NCBI GenBank assembly: GCA_031213475.1
Contig: JARUPZ010000011.1
Location: 3,622,001-3,686,000, forward strand
Reading direction: 5' to 3'
Length of the DNA: 64,000 nucleotides
Origin: Nereocystis luetkeana
Taxonomy: Eukaryota > Sar > Phaeophyceae > Laminariales > Laminariaceae
Part shown: positions 36,586 through 48,500 of the stretch, piece by piece
Numbering within the stretch: the first letter of the stretch is position 1
Layout: the number at the start of each line of letters is the position of its first letter
Position numbers and translations under genes: made by a program
Notes under the pieces: generated by a model
The model's input: the letters and a program-made list of their open reading frames with translations, nothing else
What the model was told of the DNA's origin: nothing
Database searches by the model: none

Positions 36586-39500
36586 CTCGCATTAACTCAC
36601 AATTTAATGCAGTCCGTGGTCGCAGGACAGGCTCCAATAACTCTGGAGTGGAAGAAATACCTCAAGTAAAAACAGAGGCAAAAACAAAAAACAAGCACAC
36701 GCACTCCACCACTGCGGACACCAGGGAAGCTAAAAGGAGTATAGGGATGCGAGGGTCTATGACCATACGACTACGGCCATGCATGAGACCGAGGACATAC
36801 CTCCTGTCGAGTACACCCGCCCCCCCCCCCCCCCCCCCCAAGCTCACCTTCGAAGAGTATCGCTCTCCCTCGCGGAGCTCGGCGCTGAACTGCCTCACGG
36901 TTCGGATATTGGACAGCACCTGAAGCGGACGAAAAATAAGCGCTCTGACATTGGTGAGCGGAGCCGGGTGCAGTGCAGTGCAGTGCAGTGCAGTGCAGTG
37001 CGCTACGGAGACGCTTTCGCGAGGCAAAAGCTCGCTCACCGAAACAACCGCGCGCGCATTAGGTGACTATTGCTAATACGTCCTCACCACGACAGAGGGG
37101 TGGTGCGGGGGTCTATTTTCTCACAGTAGTCGGGATATCGTATCGAGAGCTTCGATATCGGAATATCGATATCGGAATATCGATACATCACATCTGTCAA
37201 AACGGGTTATTAGACCCTCAACCATCCCCTGGCATCCTTTGTGTGTGTGTGTGTTTTTTTTTTTTTCATGTCCGCACTGAACGAAAAAGCGACGACGTAT
37301 AAAAAATCCGACTCGTATACGAATATCGATTATTTTTTCGTGTATCGGTATCGTGTGGAAGTTGATTCCGATATCGATATCCGATATCCACCACTACTAC
37401 GTACAGTAGTGGTATACCGAATGATCGGGATATCGATACATCGAATATATTTAACGTGTAATTATACCTCTCTATCCATCCCCTGGCATATCCCCATTTT
37501 TGTTTAATGTCCACACTGGACGAAAAGCTTCGACGTATCAAATATCGAAATGATACGGATAATCATCATTTTTTCGTACTTCTCGGTATCGTGTCAAACT
37601 CGATTCCGATATCGATATCCGATATCCAACACCACTATCCAGGGTGGTCCCTCTGTAGTGCCTGCTTGTGATTTCGCTTCGCACAGATGGGATTAACTAT
37701 TAACCGTGTACCGGTTGCCGGTTGCCGCTATAGTCCCTGTAATAGCGGCACTGTAAAGGGACCGGCATTACTGTATCAATAGTAGACTATCCCTACACAG
37801 TGCCCAACGGGCAACCAGAGATGCCGGACAAACAGCACAAAAAATCCTGGGGCTGGGCAATGGCTGACTCAGGTCAAAAGCGATTATACCGCTCTTGTCA
37901 AAATCAATCAAATATACTTCATGTATGTGCTGGATCGCAGCAGAGCATACTGTCTCTCCTCTTTGTATCTCTTCTTCTCGAAACTCATTCAGCGGGTTTT
38001 CGTACTACCAAATGGCGTGTTTCTTGGGCGTACGTAAGATAACAACTACTGTCCAACTATACTCGCCAGGCCGATCACTAAAATTACAACTGCCGGCAGA
38101 ATACTGCCTCCGGTATACACATACTTGTGCCACTGCCCAGCCCTACGTACACAATCCATTCACACAACACACGCGATACAGGGAGGGGCAGTGCGCGCAG
38201 CACACCACACACGTAACGGCGTCACCCGCGATTAGGCGGCGGGCAGATAGGTCCTGCACAGTACAAAACCTCTAACGACGGTAGGCAGAGATCACGATCT
38301 GTCTGAGCGTCTACAGCAGTATACCATATATGGAGAATTCGGAAAAATTATGATCCCTTTTCGTTTTGCTACATACTTAAACGAGTATAGATCATAGGAT
38401 TCGGAAAAATAATAACTCTACGAGTACCGCCTTCTCTTTTTTCTTGCAATTGACACCAATAGATCATGATGTGTCCGAGGTTAGATGTTCCCACAGGACG
38501 TGAGCCCCCGTCCCACCTGTCACGGCCGCTGCCAGCAGAAATGACATGCCAGGGCGGAGGGCTGTCCCAAACTAGTATTACGGGAGGCCATAGTTAACAG
38601 GACCAAATATTGTTAGTAAAAATGGTCAAATATATAGGTTTTTATGTACACCATAGGTTCTGTTAACTAGGGTCCCCCGTAATAATAGCAGCACAAGAAA
38701 GGGGGAGTACCGGAGATGTCGAGGGCGTCAGTCACTGTTACGTACGAGTGTGGATCGTTCGATTAATTATTTTCCACGTAGCATAAACTATCTGGCCGTG
38801 TGTACGCAGAGACACACAGCACGCACGCACCGCGTTGTTGCGGCGCCACAGCCGCAGCCGCAGCCGCAGCCGCAGCCGCAGCCGCACCTACCCACCCACC
38901 CACCCACCCACCTCCTCAGCAACGCCGCTGCTGGCGGCGAGCGCCTCCTGCACGACCTTCTGCTGCCTCTTCATCCGCCTGCCGAACCACACGCCTATCC
39001 CCGCCACCGGCGGGAAAACCGCGACGCTGACGATCGCCAGCTGCGGGGACAGATACGTCAGCATCCCCGTGCATCCCACCACCATCAAAAGATTGCGCAA
39101 ACCCTGCCGCCGTCACCACAACGAGGAGTTTCGCACGACCCATGTAGGACTGTTAGGCACTGCACGACTGCAGTGTCGTTTTGGGGACAAACCCGTCAAA
39201 TTCCGAGTAGTTTGTCCCCACGTCGGGGTGCTGCCGTACCAAAAGTTTTATACCCTAATTTCAACCCCTTTTATTGCTTAGGACCGCAGTGCCGTTTGGG
39301 GGGACAAACCACACTAATTCCGAGTAGTTTACCCCCCGAAACGAGACTGCAGCCCTAAATACAGGATTGAAACACCCCTGTGGTACTGGTAGCACAGAAA
39401 CATACCAGGAAATTGTCCATTCTACAGTACACTAATCCCAAGTGTTTCCTCCTCACAAGGGGATGCAGTTCAGTTCCCTAACTTTCTGCCGTCGCCCGGC

Positions 39501-42500
39501 TCCTGCTGTACGGTATATCGATAGCCCACGCGGAGCGATATCTACAGCAGCATAAGAGATACTACAAGTAACCCTTTTAGGACCGCAGTCCCGTTTTGGG
39601 GATAGACTACTCAGAATTTGACTGGTTCGACCCCACAGCGGGACTGGAGCACTACATAAAGGGCTTAATAACTAAAACTAAAAAAAAAAAGAGAACGTCT
39701 GGGTCTCACTTCTTGGGTTGACAACTTCCGGCTAAGGCGGCGAGCTCTACGTACATTGATTGAACCCTCGTTTTTTAGTTGTTTTTTTTTTGTCATCCCA
39801 TTTACTGTCTTGGACCTTATTTTCTCTGTCCATACTATTACGGGGGGCGATAGTTAACAGGACCAAATATTTTTAGTAAAAATGGTCAGACATATAGGTT
39901 TTTATGTATACCATAGGTCCTGTTAACTATGTTCCCCCGTAATATTAACAGTAGTAGCTCAGATCCGGGCTCACTAAAAATGCTCTTATCCTCCCTCCCC
40001 ACCAATACGGTTCGTGTCTTTCCTCCCTAGTCGAGTCGCGTGTATGCACTGTCACGGGGGGCCATAGCAAACAGGACCTGCGGTACACACAAAAGCCTAC
40101 ATATTTACCCATTTTTACTATTTAATAACAATACTAGGTCCTGTTTACTATGGTCCCCCGTAATCCTAGGCCACTATTACGGGGGGCCATAGTTAACAGG
40201 ACCAAATATTGTTAGTAAAAATGGTTAAATATAGAGGTGTTCATGTATACCATAGGTCCTGTTAACTACGGTCCCCCGTAATAGTAGTAGATTTACAGGT
40301 GATTATTACGGGGGACCATAGTTAATGGGACCAAATATTGTTAGCGAAAATGGCGAAACATATTGCTGTTTGGGTGTACCTTAGGTCCTATTTAATATGG
40401 TCCCCCGTATTTGTAGTCTATGCTCACGGCTGATCAGGATTATTTTCAATGGCGTCACGATGACGTCTTCACTTCTATACTATTACGGGGGACCATAGTT
40501 AATGGAACCTATGGTATACATAAAAGCCTACATATTTCGCTATTTTTTACTAACAATATTTGGTCCTATTAACTATGGTCCCCCGTAATAGCCGCTTCTT
40601 TTAGGCAGAGGCCTTGACCGCTGTAACAGAAGGCGAAACCAACTCGAGAATCTCTCCTTTTGGGCGAGGATCAAGTTCTTACTACGGGGGGCCATAGTTA
40701 ATAGGACCTATGCTACAGACAAAAACCTACCAGGTATATATTTACCTTTTTTTTTAGTAACAATATTTGGTCCTATTTACTATGGTCCCCCGTAATAATA
40801 GTTTTATTAATAGTGTTATTAATACTGTTGTTGGTGTTGTTATTGTTATTAATATTAATACTATTATTGTTGTTATTGTTGTTATTGCTATTATCAAAGT
40901 CACCATCATTGTTATTGTTAATATTATGGGTGCGGTCCACACTAACTCGCAGTATAAAAAACATGGGGGTTTACCCTACGAGTCGAGCACAAAATGCCCC
41001 GAGAACACTTTTTTTCTGTCATCTCTCAATTGTAAATTGTTGCCACGTCGTACACATACTTATTAACACTAGTAATACTGCACTGTTCTGTGCTGTAATG
41101 TATACTATTACGGGGGATCCATAATAAATAGGACCTACGCTACACACAAAAAAACTACATATTTACCAATCTTTACACACAATATTTGGTCCTATTTACT
41201 ATGGTCCCCCCCGTAACAGAGCTCACCTGCGCGGCGTGGGAGGTGACGCTGCCCTGGACAAGAAATACGTCACTAGCCAGCCTGTTCACCAGGTCTCCCG
41301 TCCTGTGACCGGAACCCGGGATTTTCGATCCCGCCGCCCAGAGCGGCCGCGATCAAGCGAGAGCCGAGCACACGATGACCGACAAAACAAAGGCAAGATT
41401 GAAATAAGAAGAAGAAGAACAAGAAGAGCTTGGAGCATGTGTAAAGCAAAGACAGCATGTTAAGAAGAGAGAGAGCCCTTATCGTAACAGGTGATAGGTG
41501 TATGTACTCGTGACAATCGTGGAGGTACGAGCACCACCGAATTTTCATGATGTTTTTTTTTTCGCTTCGGAGATTCAACGGGACACAGGAAGGCAGCACC
41601 GCTGTGTGCGCTATTTCCTCGGTCGGGGGCGTTTATCACCCCGCGGGCTTAAAACCGCGAAACCGTCTGCCGATTGAAACGCCCACCCCACACCTCCGCA
41701 GAGTAGTAAATCAACCAATCCGCCGAGACTCTGCGCCCCATTGACATCGTGGCCGCTTCATGCCCTCGACCCATCGTCCTTTTTCCTTGGCCCCCCGCAC
41801 GCCGTTCCACCGCAACATACATTACCCCACCCAAAAAAAAATGACTTTTGGAGAAAAAATGGCACGAAGGTTTACTTACAACCCAAAAATGAACGATCGA
41901 GGAGTTCTACGATAATAGAGGTTCACCCTGAATTTTCTGAGGCTTCCTACTCAACCCTTTTAGAACTCCAGCCCCGTTTTGGGGACAAACCAGTCAAGTT
42001 CCAAGTAGTTTGTCCCCAATTGTCCCCAAAACAAGACTGGAGTCCTAAAAGGGTTTTAAGGAGATTCATACCTCATCCGAAAACTGACTTCGGCAAAAAT
42101 CAAATTGCATCCCGATGAATAAATCCCATGGCTCAAGTATACAAAAACGTCATACTTCGAAACAAGATTGGCATTCCGACGATCTCGGGTTCAGGAACTC
42201 CCGTCATTCAGATTTTTTTCCAGCGGAAATGTTCCACTTCTATCGTGCACCACGTCGATCCCAAAGTCTATACCTGGTATATATAGGTGGTAAAGAGACA
42301 TTTTGTTGCAACCCTAAATGTGATGACCGTTTGTGTACTATAGCAGTACTCTGGCGGGAAGGATAGGGACTGTTTAGACACTAGCATGAAGACCAAGTGG
42401 TTCTTATATTTAGGCCGAGAGAGGTATGTACCAGATAGTTTCTCGCAACATGGGGCTCCGTCAGTCAAAAAACTATTTCGGGCAAAATGTGCTATGGCCC

Positions 42501-45500
42501 CCAATTGCAACCCCTAAATTGCTATCCCTAATTGCAACCCCATGTTGCAACTCCAAATTTCACCCCCTAAATGCTACCCCATACTGCAACCCCTAATTGC
42601 AACCCCTAGTTGCAACTCCTCTCGTGGCGAGCGTTAATTGTACAAGGAAAAGACATTTCGTGTCCGCAGTTTTCTGGAGGTTGGATTTTTTTTTTTTCGA
42701 TTGATCGAAATTTCTCGGTTGATATGTGTCAACATCCGGGATCGTGACGTCATTTTTCTCAACATAAACATTAAAAAAATCGAATATTGGTCTCGAACGA
42801 AAAACTATGTACCAGTTGACGTTATTATCCACCGCCAATTCCCCAAAAAAACAATTCAAGAAAAAATCACGTCAGGATCCCGGATGACGACAAATGTCGA
42901 CAGAGGATTGTCCTACAGTATTCTTTCACGCTGCCAACGATCATTCAATGCAAGTATTGGATTAAATGAGGCCTCCTGCTCCGGAGCAGGGGGGGCTCGC
43001 CCGGGATGAACCCCGCGGCGAGTGCGCTCTCAGCGCGGCGCCCATCCCTGGGATTGAAAGGATCGTGTTAAAAAAAAAACTTCCAAGCCTGTAAGGTGGG
43101 TGGGAACGTCTGTATTTTTCCTGTGCCTATCACCCTGTCCTCGCAGGGGTAGGCTATAGGCTTCGACAGACTGGTCGCTTCGTGCGTTCTAACTCGGAGC
43201 AAATCCAACCCAATCCTGGGTTCATATCGTTGTACCAAAGATTGGTTCCTTGGATTGGGTCACGATTTTACTCACACCAATAGAAAACATCGACCTAAAA
43301 CATTACGCACGAAATATTTTACGTTCTCTCTCTTCTCGTAGGAAACAAAAAAGCCCGCCGCGATGATGCCGACGAGGCTTACTACAACGAGACAACGGAG
43401 CTGTGCCTCTTAGGGAGCACACGGCGACTGTAGTAAACAGGACCAAATGTTGTTAGTAAAAACAGGGAAACACATAGGTTTTTGTGTGTACCGTAGGTCC
43501 TATTTACTATGGCCCCCCGTAATAGCACACGCTACTATCCATAGGCCACCTACCTACCCCTCACTCCTCGCTCTTTCGCAGCGTCTATAGAACGCCCGGG
43601 GACAAGAGTTTCGCGGCGAGGCGAGGGCTTCCAGGCGTGTGGTAGAAGCAACCGACTATTACTGGGGACCATAGTTAATAGGACCCAATGTTGGCAGTAC
43701 AAATATCTAAATATATAGACTTTTGTGTTTACCTAGGTCCTATTTACTATGGCCCCCCGTAATAGCTACCGGAGAGGCGGCAGAAGAGACACATGAGGCG
43801 CAAGAAAACACACAAAGGCGTCAGCGCAGAACGACCACAACGTTCCCCTCCGCCTCGAAAGGGATGCGTGGTCAATAGTCAAAGAACCAAGGCAAGCAAC
43901 AAAAGCGTACGCCCCCCCCCCCCCCCCCGCTTCCTCCCTCGCGTCGATCCCTCCGACCTTCCCTCAACTTCTCCCCAGCCGAAGAACAAAAGGTATACAT
44001 ACCTATTTCGGTCGAAAAACTCAGTCTTCTGGACGACCATGGAGCGGAACGCTAGATTCCGCAGCCTCGCGGCTACTCTCTCGCCAGCGACCGTCATCAG
44101 GCCGGCCCTTCGCGGGGGGGGGGGGGATGAACAACGGAAAAAGATGGCACGAAAGTTTGTCAATATTGCGCCATGCGTACAAAATTCCCGTCGGCAATTG
44201 GAGAAGGGGCAAGGAGTAGGAGTAGGAGTAGGAGTAGGAGGAGGAGGAGGAGGAGGAGAAGGAGGAGGAGGAGGAGGAGGAGGAGGAGGAGAAGGAGGAG
44301 AAGGAGGAGATGAAAGAGGTTAATGGGCATGTATGTGGTGATACCTTGGTTGCGGCAGCTGTCAATAAATGTTCTCGCGTGTGCGATTTTCTTTTTCTTT
44401 TTAGCGCGATCGGTCGATCGGAAGGCGTGCGGTGCGCACCGAGAACAGAAGCGCACCAAGACGCAAAAAACTGTCTCCCGCCCCGCCCCCCCACTTCCCC
44501 TCCCCGCCGCCCCGCCCACCCCCCACCCCTAGTAATCATACTGCGACTTCATAGCCCACCTTCCCAAAAGAAATAGTACTAATGCCCAAACAGCCCTCCA
44601 TCAGTACTTACCTGCCGGACAGCATGATGCTCTGAGCTCCGAACATGGCCATGAGGATTCCGGCCGCTTCCAGAGGCGTGTAGGCGCCTGTACAGCACCA
44701 CAGCAGTACAGCGGTGGCGGGAGGTTGGTTGGTTGATTGTCGACGTCGTCGTCGCCGCCGTCGCCGCCGCACCACGCGGGAGACTACACGGCGTCGGGAA
44801 CGGGGTCGGTCGGGACTTGGCACGACGGGTGCATGGATGGAGTCGGCGCCTCACGAGGCAGATAAACAGATGAAAACGAGAAAAAAAAAAAAAAAAAAAA
44901 ACGTACCGCTTTGCCCCTTAATGTAAATACCGTTTCGTATGAATATTAGTCCACACAAGGTGCTTATATTTAGGGACATAGGGGTGCCGTCGCTCTTGCA
45001 GCTCTCGATTTTTTTTATTCCTAAGGGGGGGGGGGCAACGTAAGCTAACGCCATTTCCGAAACACGGTGTAATTTTCTGAAGAAACAACGGGCCGGTTAA
45101 GAGAGAGAGAGAGAGAGAGAGAGCCTTTCCGAAAACAGAATGCTCGACTTCAAGCACCCTACATACGCTTACCGTTCTTCGGAAGCAAACGAACGCTGGT
45201 ATATATATATATATAAACGGCACCTGGTACCTGGTATATAGCACCCCTCTGAGCGTACTCAACATTTTTTTCTTACGGTATACCAGGTATACATATATAA
45301 TATATATATATATATATACACAGGGGGCCGTGCCACATTCTCCGGTGTGGCATACCCGCTCTGCCCCCAAAATACTACCAGGTACGAACCTTTTGGTACA
45401 CCGATATTATCTCCAAAAGTTTCTTATTACTGCTGGACAGAGTGGTACGTAAATGTAAATATACCTACGATATCATAGTCCTCAGGCGAATCTGATTCCC

Positions 45501-48500
45501 GGATCTCCCCCGCCGCCTATACCGCCTTTCCGCGCGTGTCCCTCTCCGGGGGGTTCGTCGGCTATCCCCTGGGAGCGGTGCGGGAGCATTATTTCGCGAC
45601 TCATTCATATATAGTCTCCTCACATAAGGCTATTAAGCAAGAACCTGCGCCGTGGATTGTGAGGGGCTGTGCAGGATTTGCATACCGCAGACCAAACGCA
45701 GGAAAGAGGTGTGGTGCTTATATGCAGCAGATCATGAATGAATGTACGCGTCCCTCCCGGCAACATGAGCTACATCATACAAATCAAACAGATCATACAG
45801 ATCATGCAGATCATACAAATAATACAGATCATACAAACCATAGGTCACAAATCATACAGATCATACAAATCATACTGATCATACAGATCATCGGTCTCTC
45901 TGCCTCGAAAGTGCTAGATCATGAACTGTGGGAATCGATTATCTGTCTGATCTGTGACATGTCCATAGCAGTCATACGTAAGGACGGACGCTAATCACAC
46001 ACGCACCCGTTCTTTCCGCTGCTGCAGCTGCCATGGTTGTATGTGTCGTCGACGCGAGTCGACCAGGTGAAAAGAAAGGGTCGACCCTTTTTAGTGCTGC
46101 AGTCCCGTGTTGGGGACAAACCACTCAAATTTCAAGTAGTGTGTCCCCAAAACGGGACTGCGGTTCTATAAAAACGCAAGGCGCGAACGCGCAGTGGGGA
46201 GAGAAGAGAGAAGAGCCTGCCGCTGCTGCTGCTGTATGTGCCTCCGGATCTGAGTTGTTACTAAAATATTAATACCGCAAGTTGGTAGAGAAAAAAGAAA
46301 GGTTGAAAGATAATAAATGGGACGAATAAAAAAGAGGACTAAAATAGGGTAAGCTCACCCTTTGAGGACCGCAGTCCCGTTCTGGGGACAAACTACTCAT
46401 AAATTGAGTGGTTTGTCCCCAGAACGGGACTGCGGTCCTAAAAGGGTTACTTGTACCTGTGTGATGTGTGTTGCAACTGCTGACAGTTGTGCGACTTTTG
46501 AGCTGAAATTCAGCGTACTTTCCAGTATACCGGCATCTCAATCGATCCCAACCTCGGGTGGCATGAGAGCTTTTTTTTATGTAACCGAAGGCAAGGTTTG
46601 GTCCGGGTTGTACTAATACCGGTTCTTTAGAGCTAGAAATACCTGATTCCAGGAAATTTCTTCGGTTCCGAGGTGCTTCGCAGTAGCCAACAGCGTGTGA
46701 TACCATCGTTTGAACTGGAGTTCGATTCCAGGATCGCACTTTTTTTTTTCTTTTTCTTTTCCGCGGTTGCGGACGACGGCTGTGCCTATGTGCTATGCCT
46801 CTGGGTGGACCTCCGGCGACTCCTGCGAGGAGCTACTGTAAATTCATTTCGGCACATTGCGGATAGGAGCAGGGTACGAAACGGCACCAGGTCCCGGTAG
46901 GATCAGGTCCCGGTGAGATCAGGTTCGCGGATACGATCAACGTCAGCGTGGAAGAGGTCCGAACCACATGTAGAAATTTCCTAAACTTTTCCCTTCAACG
47001 TATGTAACATCAGTGTACTTGATTTGGTTGTGAAACAACAAACGGGCGTACGGAAAAACTGACCCCCTCCCCCCCCCCCCGGCGGGCCATCGTAATATGT
47101 TATATTATATTCGACAATCAGGCCCTTTCGTCAAATTGGGACTATACGAGGGAGGCATTATACGTCATTTCGCATCGCCTCTGTTTTCATTCGATTTGCA
47201 AGCCTCTCCCATCATCACTTCGCAACCATTGTATGAATACAACTGCTGTTCGGAATAACGATTTTGCCAGCTGCCCGATATGCTCGTAGCTCGTAGGAGC
47301 TGCGCGCTCAACCAATGTGGCAAGTGTGCGGAGCAAATGGTGCCGGCTGCAGCCACGTAAATATACAGTGCCCGTATTGTTGGCTTGGCTTGGCTCGGCG
47401 CATACCGGTGCCATATGAGCACCATTACTTGTGCCGGTACCTCTCCATAACCCTCTTTTATCAATAGGAGTGCAGTCCCGTTTCGGGGACAAACTACTTG
47501 GAATTTGACTGGTTTGTCCCCAACAACGGGGCCGCGGTACTAAAAGGGTTAATACGTATCAGGCAGCAACACATCGGGAGGAGTACAGTATTAATAGTAG
47601 AAAAGCAAGCCGGCGATCGGCCAGCTGGCCGCGCCGCCTGCGGAGCCACCGTTCCAAGTATAATATACCTGGTACACAAAACGTTACGACCATGACTTCC
47701 GCTCGAAGCCTTCCTTCCTTCCTTCCTTCCGCGCTTGGGCCCCCTACCTGCCGTAGACTACTACAAGCGCGCTTCATTACTGCTGCTGTCTACTGTTCGC
47801 TATTGTGTTGACGCCATATCATACACCCGGGCATCGCCTGTCCTATCATATAGGCGCCCAATTACTGCATCCCCATGATAATTGCCCCCCCCCCCCGGTA
47901 AAATGCACGTGCGGTACAGTCCAGCACAACCAGTGGCCGTGCCGATTCTCCAATCCTAGAAGAGATACAAGTTCTGTGGTCACAAAGCTACGCCACAGAG
48001 ATACTACGTTGCCACGTGTGCAGTATGCACTGCAGTGGGCAATGCAAAGCCATGCCATCATACTAGATACGACAGGCACGACATACGCAATCTATGAAAT
48101 AGTGAAACGAAAAGAAACAATCAAAGAGAAAACAAAAACAAGGTAGACAAATCGAAAGATAAAAAGAAAAAAATGAAAGCAAAATCTAGGAGAAACAATC
48201 TGTCGTGCCCCCCCCCCGCAGGCGAGGTGGCCAACACTTGAAAACCGTAGAAAAACGAAGAGTTGCGTTTTTTCGCTCTTCGCTTTTCGCAACAACCGTC
48301 TACGAGCACGCAGCAGTACATTGAGCGTGGAGCAAATACCGCATGCCAGGTACATACGACGGTGTATATATACCACACCCCCGGTGGTAACATTCGGGGC
48401 CCTAAAAACTAAAAACCTCATTATTCGGTGTTCTATACTCCGGGGGGGTGATAAACAGCGTACCCCGGTGATGGAGTTTAGTAATGATTAAATTGGGATT

